Below are positions 23,215-32,925 of a stretch of 64,000 nucleotides of DNA, piece by piece. Within the stretch, counting starts at the first letter, position 1; every line of letters begins with the position of its first letter. The notes beneath the pieces were generated by a model. It had not been told where the DNA came from. It worked only from the letters and a program-made list of their open reading frames with translations, and made no database searches. The stretch is from Ovis canadensis. Taxonomy: Eukaryota; Chordata; Mammalia; Artiodactyla; Bovidae. The position numbers and the translations under genes were made by a program. The DNA is taken from assembly GCF_042477335.2 (NCBI RefSeq), contig NC_091246.1, positions 209,683,501 to 209,747,500 on the forward strand, written 5' to 3'.

Positions 23215-24376
23215 TTTTTTCAGTTCAGTTCGTTCAGTCACTCAGTCGTATCCAACTCTTTGTGACCCCATGGACTGCAGCACACCAGGCCTCCCTATCC
23301 ATCACCAACTCCCAGAGTTTGCTCAAACTCATGTCTATAGAGTTGGTGATGCTATCCAACCATCTCATCCTCTGTCATCCCCTTCTCCTCCTGCCTTCAA
23401 TCTTTCCCAGCATCAGGGTCTTTTCCAAAGAGTGAGTTCTTTGCATCACATGGCCAAAAGATTGGAGCTTCAGCGTCATCATCAGTCCTTCCAATGAATA
23501 CTCAGGACTGATCTCCTTTAGGGTTGACTGGTTTGATCTCTTGCAGTACAAGGGACTCTGGAGAGTCTTTTCCAACACCAAAGTTCAAAACCATCAATTC
23601 TTTGGTGGTAACCTTTCTTTATGGTCCAACTCTCACATCCATACATGACTACTGGAAAAACCATAGCTTTGACTAGCCAGACTTTTGTTGGCAAAGTAAT
23701 GTCTCTGCTTTTCAATATGCTGTCTAGGTTGGTCATAACTTTTCTTCCAAAGAGCAAGCGTCTTTTAATTTCACAGCTGCAGTCAGCATCTGCAATGATT
23801 TTGGAGCCCAAGAAAATAAAGTCTCTCACTGTTTCCATTGTTTCTCCATCTATTTGCCATGAAGTGATGGGACCAGATGCTACGATCTTTTTGAATGTTG
23901 AATTTTAAGCCAACTTTTTCACTCTCCTCTTTCACCTTCATCAACAGGCTTTTCAGTTCCTCTTCACTTTCTGCCATAAGGGTGGTGTCATCTGCATATC
24001 TGAGGTTATTGATATTTCTCCCGGCAACTTCGATTCCAGCATGTGCTTCATCCAACCCAGCATTTTGCATGAGGTACTCTGCATAGAAGTTAAATAAGCA
24101 GAGTGATAATACTACAGCCTTGACATACTCCTTTCCCAATTTTGAACCAGTCCATTGTTCTATTCTGGTTCTAACGGTTGCTTCTTGACCTGTATACAGA
24201 TTTCTCAGGAGGCAGGTAAGGTGGTCTGGTATTCCCATCTCTTTCAGAATTTTCCACAGTTTATTGTGATCCACAGAGTCAAAGGCTTTGGCATAGTCAA
24301 TAAAGCAGAAATAGATGTTTTTCTGGAATGCTCTTGCTTTTTCTATGATCCAACAGATGTCAGCAATTTGATCTGA
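23215..24376 (-). mobile_element. BovB LINE, 3' half, antisense
   Basis: About 1.16 kb from the TTCAG tail to the reverse transcriptase. Minus-strand frames at 23838-23518 and 24274-23783 include 'LRYADDTTLMAESEEELKSL', so motif C YADD is visible. It is frameshifted, more diverged than the 19-22 kb copies, and truncated at 24376. Confidence 0.92.
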
Positions 24377-25196
24377 TTTTAGAGCATTTATTTCTCTTTC
24401 TTATAATAACTCAGAAGAAAGAGGTTTCCTGTGCCTTTACAGATAATTCCTATCTTAAAACTTTTGCAAGCATTCAATTGAGTCTCAAATGCTTTACTCA
24501 GGCCATTGAGCAAGATGAAGGTGACTACAAGACTGAGCCTTGTTAGTCAAGCCTGAATGGATGCCTCTCCTGGGTTGGTGCTGATACTTGGAGGTCAGCC
24601 TTCCAAAAGCTATGGGTCCATGCCCCAGGAAAAAGCCAGAAGAGACCTGTGTTTTCACCCTTTTGCAGACCCTAGCACTATGGTTAGAAAGGGTCTCTCT
24701 AGTTGCTAGAGCAGACAGACAGGCAGGTGACTTCATTAATGGGGATAGTGGAAGTCCAAGGTAAGGAGCTAGGAACCAACTCTGTTTCCTGGTTTCTGCT
24801 TATTCCTTTCTCACTGAATGTTTCTCAGCTCTTTGCCTATATGTTTTACACTCAGATTCCCCAAATGAAAGGATCTGATTGGGTGGCCAGTGGGCATATT
24901 TGTTGGACAGAGGTCTCATGCCAGACAACCTCATGGCTAGGTCAGATGCTTGCTTATTCCTGGCTCAGTCATCTGAATTGAGGGTTCATGTGATATAAGG
25001 TACAAGGATGGCAACATCATCTGAGGAAATGCTATGAGTTAGCTGTTGGGAACCGAAGCTGTTACCTTTTAGAATAGCCACTGGGAACTCATTGAGCTTC
25101 ATAAATGAAGTCTCAGACCCAACATCACACCCTGCAACCAATCAACCAGCAACACACACACCCCACCCCTACCCCCGCGTTTTCTCTCTCTGTGCA

Positions 25197-25199
<3 letters not shown>
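24377..25199. other. Unique sequence
   Basis: No gene or clear repeat. Confidence 0.5.

Positions 25200-25244
<45 letters not shown>
25200..25244. repeat. (CA)n microsatellite
   Basis: About 22 uninterrupted CA units, long enough to be length-variable between individuals. Confidence 0.97.
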
Positions 25245-25245
<1 letters not shown>

Positions 25246-25380
25246 CACATATCTCATCCTCATTATTTCATCCTTCAGTTCAAAACATCATCATGTAGAG
25301 GGAGGAGGACTCTATGCAATGCCAAAGACCTTCTATGAGCCATCAGCAACACAATACATTGCTTTGCAATATGAGTCTGG

Positions 25381-25553
25381 GTCAGAGGTTCTCACATCTG
25401 ACTGATTCAAAAGATTCACTTGATGAGCTTTTAAAAATTAAACTCCAAGTCCAACGCCAGAGATTCTGACTCAACATGTTGGAGGTGGAGCCCAAACTTT
25501 TGAAAAAGACTCTTTAGGTGGTGCTGATGACCAGCCAGTTTTGAGATCTACTG
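25381..25553 (+). repeat. MER5A (hAT-Charlie) DNA transposon remnant
   Basis: GTCAGAGGTTCTCACATCTG start, CCAGAGATTCTGACTCAACA middle and GGTGGTGCTGATGACCAGCC near the end match the layout of this non-autonomous element. Confidence 0.8.
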
Positions 25554-26744
25554 CCCTAGCTCTCATCTTCACTTTTCTAGAAGGTACTGGGGCTTTTATT
25601 ACTACTGTGAGCAATTGTTCTTGCAGCTTTTCCTAGCTCTCTGCTGACTGTCCTGGCCTGCCAAAATGGGAAGGCCTGGTACCCTGTCAAATTTTCCATC
25701 TGCCCTAGTGGGCTAGGGCAGAACACCAACATCTCCTAATCTAGAAACCCACTGGTGCAGTTTCAGTGATGGGAATTAAACTGCTCCTTGGAAAATTAGA
25801 AAAAATTAGTGGTCATTACCAAGCGGGTTTGAAACCTGTATAGGTATAATATCCAGGGGGTCATCACCAATCTGGACTTGATAACCTAGAAACCTTGATA
25901 AGCCTAGAAATTCTGGCTAGCATCTCTAAATTTTGGGATGGCTTTTGATTAGATATACAAAAGGACCAATATTAGTGAAATTTGCCATGAAGACATCAAG
26001 TAGCAGTGCAATGTGAAGTGAAAAATGTTTTATAGATCAGGTTTTAGTCCAGGCTTTGATTCTATAAAAAGGAGCTTATACCTGGAACCATGAAGGATTG
26101 TTATAAAATTTGAGTTAGTGTACCTAAAGCAACTGGTACCTTATAAATGGTTGTCATTCTATTAAAAATATAACTATTTTTGATGCTTAAAATCATCTGA
26201 ACAGAATAAGTCCTACAAATCCAGTGGTGTGACAGGATCAGCACTCAGGGACTTGTGAGAGCTGATTATGTATATCTTTTCCAAACTCCAAGTTCAGTGA
26301 TATTATGTGACATGAAATCAGCCATGGTATCAGTATTTACACCATGGAAATTGGCAAATGTACATAGGTCAGGGCTTTTTTCCCCTAGAGGGCTAGTTGG
26401 TAGACACTTCCCAGCATACTACTGTAAAAAATCACAACCTCAACAAAGAGCCAGCACCAGAAAATATGCACCTGACTTGCTCTTTTATTTTATATCTATG
26501 ATTTGCATCCATATAACTAAACCAGGATTCTGCCCTCATGATTTTTTGCCCATAGATTACAAGCATTTTGTAAATATTATCTCATTATTTCTCACAACAC
26601 CCTGGAGAGCTAGGGATGTTAAGTGACGCCTGAGGCAGCACAGGAAATCAATGGTGAAAAGCAGAACTAACCTAGTCTGTACTAACCACCTTTGGCACCC
26701 TTCCCACACATCATTATTGTCCAAACTGACCTAAAGACATGGGT
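25554..26744. other. Unique sequence
   Basis: No gene or transposon is recognised. A 123-codon frame at 26255-26626 has no recognisable features. Confidence 0.5.
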
Positions 26745-26838
26745 AAATTCTTGCCTGGAAAATCCCATGGAGAGAGGAACGTGGTGGGCTATATAGTCCA
26801 TGGGGTTGCAAAGAGTCAGACACGATTTAGAGACTAAT
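26745..26838 (+). mobile_element. Bov-A monomer fragment
   Basis: TTCTTGCCTGGAAAATCCCA to GCAAAGAGTCAGACACGATT is the 3' monomer of the Bov-A/Bov-tA family, directly followed by a full Bov-tA. Confidence 0.85.
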
Positions 26839-27050
26839 TCCCTGGTGGCCCAGAGGGTAAAGTGCCTGCCCGCAATGTGGGAGACCTGGGTTCGATCCCT
26901 GGGTCGGGAAGTTCCCCTGGAGAAGGATATGGCAACCCACTCCAGTATCCTTGCCTGGAGAATCCCATGGATGGAAGAGCCTGGTGGGCTACAGTCCATG
27001 GGGTCGCAAAGAGTCGGACACGACTGAGCGAACTCACTTCACTTCACTTC
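26839..27050 (+). mobile_element. Bov-tA SINE
   Basis: Complete: TCCCTGGTGGCCCAGAGGGT head, GGTTCGATCCCTGGGTCGGG box, GAGTCGGACACGACTGAGCG end, then TTCAC repeats. It is little diverged. Confidence 0.95.
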
Positions 27051-27137
27051 AACAACAAAACAATTACCAGTGGTACTTTAACCTCACAACCCAGATAGCC
27101 AAAGTCTCTCTACAGATTTGGTCCAAGTCCTTGATAT

Positions 27138-27353
27138 GTGTGTTGTGCTGCGCTTAGTCACTCAATGGTATGCAACTCTTTGCGACCCTGTGGACTGTAG
27201 CCCGCCAAGCTCCTCTGTCCTTGGGATTCTCCCGCAAGAGTACTGGAGTGGGTTGCCATGCCCTCCTCCAGGGGATCTTCTCAACCCAGGGCTCAACGCC
27301 AGGTCTCCCGCATTGCAGGCAGATTCTTTACCATCTGGGCCACCAGGGAAGCC
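27138..27353 (-). mobile_element. Bov-tA SINE, antisense
   Basis: Full-length inverted copy from GCTTAGTCACTCAATGG to the inverted head GGGCCACCAGGGAAGCC. It lies about 90 bp from the sense copy at 26839-27050, so the two can pair as an inverted repeat. Confidence 0.93.
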
Positions 27354-27799
27354 TTTGGTCCTTGAGTACCAATCTGACTTCCCAGAATGGCTACCTTCTG
27401 CACTTGGAGGTTTTTCCTCAGGGCTGCTGATAGCCTTGTATTAATCAACTGTCCCACATTCTTTCTCCTTCTAGTCCAAAGACATGTGTTTGAAAAAACA
27501 GTTGACCAGAATTAGGATTCTGTTCTGACTTCAGCAGATGCAAGTGGCATTATAATCAACCAACTCATGTTATCTGTGACCCTTTCTCTGAACATTCCAA
27601 AGGCAGAGACCCAAGAGTTGTTTTTCTCTGAGGCATTATCTCCATAATACTTTGGGAAGGAATAAATAACCCTAGTGGTGAACCATCTCTACAATGGCTC
27701 ACCCTCTAATGGGTTTTCACATTCTAGAGTAATTTCTACTACCCTTTGATTGTGGATAGGCCTAGTTTCCTGCTTCCAATGCATAGAGTAAGGCAAAAT
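27354..27799. other. Unique sequence
   Basis: No gene or repeat recognised. Confidence 0.5.
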
Positions 27800-27938
27800 T
27801 GAGAGGATGTCACTTCCAAGATTAGATTACAAAAAGACCATGACTTCCATCTCGGGCCAGGGAGGGAAGGCAGGAGTCAAAGTGGGCCACATGAGAGGCA
27901 AACATTGTAAGGGACCACGTCTCAGGCTGACAACTAGA
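27800..27938 (+). repeat. MLT1-type LTR (MaLR), 5' part
   Basis: GTCACTTCCAAGATTAGATT followed by ACAAAAAGACC is the mid-LTR wording of MLT1/MST-class elements. The rest of the LTR continues after the L1 at 28464. This is an old endogenous-retrovirus-like LTR with no coding part here. Confidence 0.65.
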
Positions 27939-27939
27939 A

Positions 27940-28463
27940 AGAAGATGTGGTACACATGCATGATGGAATATTACTCAACCATTAAAAAGAATGAAATAAT
28001 GCCACTTGCAGCAACATGGATGGACCTAGAGACTATCATACTAAGTTAAGTAAATCAGAGAAGAAGAGGCACTGTATGACATCCCTTATATGTGGAATCT
28101 TAAAAAAAAAATGATACAAATGAACATACAAAACAAAAAGAGACTCACAGGCTTAGAGAACAAAATTATGGTGCTGGGGGGAAGAAAGGGAGGAAGAGAT
28201 ATTTAGGGAGTTTGGGATGGACCTGTACATACTGCTATATTTAAAATGGGTAACCGACAAGGACTTACTGTATAGCATATGGAACTCCTCTCAGTGTTAT
28301 GTGGCAGCCTGGATTGGAGGGGAGTTTGGAGGAGAATGGATGGATACATGCATAGGTATGGCTGAGTCCCTTTGCTGTTCATCTGAAACTATCACAACAG
28401 TGTTTGTTAATCAACTATACCCATACAAAATAAAAAGTTGTTTGTTTTTTTTTTAAATAAAAA
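27940..28463 (+). mobile_element. L1 3' end (old), inserted in the LTR
   Basis: GGAATATTACTCAACCATTA, GAAATAATGCCACTTGCAGC and the TATAGCATATGGAACTCC block are L1 3' region. It ends with an A/T-rich tail (28440-28463). Confidence 0.85.
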
Positions 28464-28710
28464 GAAGCTGAGGCCTGCCAGAAGCCTTGTTATGAGCTTA
28501 GAAATGGATCTCCCTCCAATCGAGCCTTGAAATAACTGCAGCCATGACCAACACCCTGATTGCAGTCTTGTGAGAGACCTCAAGCTAGAGAATCAAGCTC
28601 AGCATATCCAGATTCCTAACACACAGAAACTGTGAGATATTGAATATTTGCTGTTTTAACCTGTTGTGTTAGGGAGTGATGTGTTATACAACTACAGATA
28701 ACTAATACAG
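28464..28710 (+). repeat. MLT1-type LTR (MaLR), 3' part
   Basis: AAGCTGAGGCCTGCCAGAAG, AATCGAGCCTTGAAATAACT, CAGAAACTGTGAGATATTGA and the ACTAATACAG end are the classic 3' half of this LTR class. Confidence 0.75.
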
Positions 28711-31329
28711 TCCTCAACCAACAAGGAAAATGGTGGAATAGACATAATCACTGAATCTGCCACACAAACCACCTCCACATGTAGGGTCTAGCATACCTGA
28801 GAGAATTTCAGCATGGCCCCCCTCTAATTCCCCTAATTCAATCTAGACATCTCTAACTTTCATTAATACTTGAAAGTCTGCCTTAGGGATCAAAATGTTC
28901 CCGTTTTTTGAATGATCCAACACTCCCAACTAAAGTGAAAAGAAGCCAAAGGCAACCTGGCCATTGGTAATCCCAAATCCTCAATGTTATAAAGTCACAA
29001 ATTGTCTGGTAAAAGAGAGGCCAAAAAGTATATGCTTAAAGTTGCCCTTTCTGGTCTTGCGTGAGTAATTCCTGCAGCTGGAGCTTCACTACAACCACAG
29101 GATTGTGGCACTACGAAGGTGGCCATTTTCAAATCTGGCCTGACATCAGAATGAAATTCAACTAGATAAACCTGGGACTTGGCCAAGATAAGTAACATTT
29201 AAATAACTGGAGCCAATGAATAGCCATCACTTTTCTATGGAACCATATGACTATGATGTGAAGAAATAAAAGCCTTTGTTGTTTTAAAGGGCAGAGGCAA
29301 TTGGAAGTTTTGCAGCAGACGATTACAAAATTTTCCACCCTTAGCTTTCCAAGGAAGATACCAGTTAGTGGCTTTGGGAGTTGGGTGTGGAAGGTGTTAC
29401 TTGGAAAAGACAATTAAATTGATTCTGAACAGATGTGAACAAATGTTACTCCATCCATCACAGAGCCTAAAACAGAATATTTAGCCCCCTACACGATGAG
29501 CTTACTTTTCTGAACTACTCCATGTTATTACTTAGCTCCTTGAAATCAGCATTCTATGTCAGATAAGGCACAGAAAGCTACCACACCTCTCTCATAAACA
29601 GTGAATTTTTATTTTCCAGATAATTTTGGAGTGGTTTTTTTTTTTTAATCCTCCTAAAAAACACAAAACACTCCCCCCAAAATTGGCCTTTGCTTCTGTT
29701 TTTTGCGCTTGTCTACCTGAGTCAGAGCAAGACTCTTATCTGTGATACAGTTCATCAAGATAAATGGGGATGGGTTTTCTGCATCTAATACACAGATTGT
29801 TTTAAAAAATATTTCATTTGTCCCTTGAATTTTTAAAAGGCTATTTTCCCCCCTCTTTAAAAAAAAATTATCCCTATTACCTCATCAGGCAGCTGTCTGA
29901 GGCTATGAGGAGAAGCTCATAACTAAATTGGTTTTAGCTGTATTTAAGACAGTATTTTATCCTGTCGGTTTTCATTTTATTACATGACAGTGCTTGCAAT
30001 TTCTCCCTCAATAAGCAAAGATGACTTAGATCAGTGGCCTGATGAATAAGCATGAAAATTTGATTTAGAAAAGGAGAATATCCTGGAGCTCACAGAGAGA
30101 AAAAAGGATTTCCAACCCCCCACCACACACACATTTTAAATGACAAAGCAAAGAAGCTGCATTGTCTTTAAACAGCATCTTTCAATGCAATCAATATCAA
30201 GGCTCCCCAATGTTAAGTGATAAGAATAATAATTTAGAAAGAAAAAGAGGAGCCCTTGAAAAATACAAAGAGAGAAGAAAACATGTTTAAAGAAAATATT
30301 ATTAATCTTTCATATTACCTTGAGGCAGACTGCCCAAAAGAAAAAAAAAAAAAAAAAAGCCCTGGGTGTGAAGGGAAAACTGATCCTTTGGAAGAAAAAA
30401 GACGAGGATTCCTGTTGAGGACCAGATGGAGAATGTGAGCAGTCTGACACCCTACCTTGGCCTAAATGATTCAACCTTCCAGGCCCATTAACAAGAGTGG
30501 AGGACAAAGAACTGTGAAGTGGAAGAACAGATTCCCCATAAAGCAGTAATAGAAAAAAAAAACAGAGGAGGCCAAAGTCTCCTATGGAAGGGAACCCAAT
30601 TAATTGTCTTCGGTTTCAGGATCTGTCTTTTCTTGCTGGAGAAGAGGCTCACTCCGGGCAGCAGAGACAGCAACTTCTAACTTCTGCAAACTTGCATCCT
30701 GATCAGAATCCCTCAGGGCTCTAGCGCCTGGAACTGAGCTGGCAGGAGGAAGGGCTAGGCCAGGAGTAACGTTTTTTAAGGCAGAGGATTGGGGGGAGGG
30801 CGGAGAGGGAGTGTCACAGAGAAGATTTTTCCTTGCTTAGCATGTCACTTTGCTGCATGGGAATTCATGCTATTCCTCGCGGTCCGGTGAGAAGGTAGGA
30901 ACATCCCCCACCTCCACCCGCTGTAACTTCTGATTTCGCTGTGAGTAACCAGAGAGCGCGCGCCAGGGCCCAGTGCCTTCAGCGGGGCGAAGATTTGATC
31001 GAGAACAAAAGAACGCTTGCCAATCAGAAAACGCTACCCGAGAACAAGGATAACTTCTCTTTGTGTTTTGGAAACTCTTTAATTAGCAAATGCCTTTGGT
31101 TTCTAATATGCATTAAAACTTTTCTACGCAGATTCCAAGAATCAAATCATTGCTTCCGCGACGAAGGTGGGACTCCCAAGGGCCACACGCCACGGAACTA
31201 AAGAAAATAGGCAATTAAATACTCGCTGTAAACCTGTACAGTGTTCTGGGCACTCGGCAGCAGGTTTTTTTTACAATAATTTCCCGCACTAGTTTTCTTA
31301 CGATTTCACTAAAGCTATACCAAATCCCT
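28711..31329. other. Transposon-free FZD7 upstream region
   Basis: No exon and no recognisable SINE, LINE or LTR over 2.6 kb. A (A)19 run lies near 30340-30358. The part at 29860-30060 reads like conserved non-coding DNA (mixed AT-rich motifs, no repeat similarity). CpG density rises from about 30880. Confidence 0.5.
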
Positions 31330-31979
31330 AGACTCTGGGCCGTGCGTGCGGGCAGGGTGGCCTGAAGCCTGAGTCCCCCGCGCCCGCCGCTCGTCGGCCC
31401 TGTCCCCTTGGAGGGGTCGACACTTCCTCCTGCCTTAAGCCGGCCCCCTCTGCCCGACTCCTATTTCTCTTCAGCCTGGGCCCCTCCTCCTTTTTACAAC
31501 CCGGAGAGGGGGTGAGCGGGGATTGTGGCCTCACGTGGTCTAAGTCTGCCGAGAGAAAAGCAATCCGCGAGGCGCACCCATTTCTTGCCCCATTCCGAAC
31601 CCCGCATTTAGGATCCTGTCACCTAAAAGCCCCCCTCCAAATCCAGCATTTTCAGCCCAAGGAGTGCTAAACACAACTCCGGGTCGCGTTTCTCTCCGGG
31701 GAGGTGCTATTCTTATTCTCAACCTCTCCATGCAAAAGCCTTGCCCGGTGCGCCCTTCTGTTCAGGAATCTGTATTTTAGTGTACCCGGAACACTAAGGA
31801 ACAAATATTTCAAGCAAATTCCCTTTCTGGTGCGCTTCTCTACCCCCTCCCCCCAGTGAATTCAGGGTAAAAGTTTTTCTTAACTTTTCCCTCCCAGCCC
31901 CCTGCCCCTCCCCTCAGGAATCCGCCCAGAGCTCCGCAGACCTAGCCTCTCTCGTTCCCTTGCCCGCCCCTTCCGACTT

Positions 31980-32100
31980 CCACCCAATCCGAAGACAGTC
32001 ACACAGAAAACAAAGGCTGCTATTGGGCCTCCCTGGAGCTCGAGGGCCCGCCCCCGGAGTGGTTTGTGAATGGGGGGAGGGGAGGGGGCGGGGCGGTCCG
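31980..32100 (+). promoter_or_regulatory. Candidate TATA-less FZD7 promoter core
   Basis: A forward CCAAT box (31984-31988) and an inverted one (ATTGG, 32022-32026) lie 38 bp apart. They are followed by an inverted GC box (CCGCCCC, 32048-32054) and a direct one (GGGGCGGGGC, 32085-32094). No TATA box is seen. This arrangement is typical of NF-Y/Sp1-driven CpG-island promoters. The true start site could also lie much nearer the ATG; the sequence does not settle this. Confidence 0.5.
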
Positions 32101-32595
32101 GAACCCTGAGAGCCCGACGCTTCTTCTGTAGAGTTGCGCGGCTCCGAGGCGTTACTCTGCGCTCCCTCCCGGCGGGCAGCGCTCCCTCACCGCTCAGAGT
32201 TGCGCGGGGCTGGAGAGGCCAGGCCCAGGCCGCGGGCACCAGGACCTCGCAGCCTCGGACGCAGTGTGACTGGATTTCTTAAAAGAACTCGCCGAGCTCT
32301 TGGCTCCAAGACGCCGATCGGACTCAGAGCGAGAATTAGCCGTTTGGCTGAAAGTTGGAGCCAAGCTTCTGGGGCTGAAGAAGGAGCAAGGAGCGGAGAA
32401 GGAGGCGAAGGAGGAGGCAGCGGAGAGCGGAGCCTCGAGGAGAGGAGGCGGAGCAGCACCGTTGAGGCGGCGGCTTTGGCTAGCAAGCGGGGGCGCCGGG
32501 GTCTCGCCTGCCGGGGCCAGACTTAGTGTGGGGGTGCGGCGCGCGCCCTATTGAGCTCAGTGAGTCGGGAGACTTGGGCAAACTTTGAAGGGTAA

Positions 32596-32925
32596 CCGGA
32601 GACGCTTGTTGCTCCTCGCCGCAGAAAAAGCCGCACCGTTACGTCGCATCAAGAGGAGAAGGCGGCCCCCCATCTGCGCCCCCAGCCCAGCGAGACGAGT
32701 TTGGACCCCCGGCGGCTGCGCCAGTGCTGGGCGGAGGCGGCGGCGCCCCCGTGGCGGGAGCACCCCAGCTGCAGCGCCCTCTGTTCCGCGCCGCCCACGG
32801 CCCAGCCCCGGCGCCGGGAGGACTCTCATGCGCCCGGCGCAGCGGCGCCTCCCCCGATCCCAGCCTCTCCCGGCTGCCTGGTCGCGTTTCTCGGGCTGAG
32901 AGTGCCGCTGCACCCGCGGCCGGCG
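32596..32925 (+). other. Open in-frame extension upstream of FZD7 ATG
   Basis: Going upstream from the FZD7 ATG in the same frame, the first stop is TAA at 32593-32595. That leaves 110 open codons with no ATG but with near-cognate codons CTG (32674) and TTG (32701). GC-rich DNA has few stops, so this may be chance. Translation through it would bury the signal peptide. Confidence 0.4.
32828..32899 (+). promoter_or_regulatory. Candidate upstream ORF (23 codons) before FZD7
   Basis: ATG at 32828 opens a 23-codon frame that stops at TGA 32897-32899, 26 nt before the FZD7 ATG and in another frame. The start context is weak (C at -3, C at +4). It would matter only for transcripts that start upstream of 32828. 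Confidence 0.4.

Noticed and set aside
25092..25338. Frames with poly-His/Thr-His runs
   Set aside because: Translation of the CA microsatellite.
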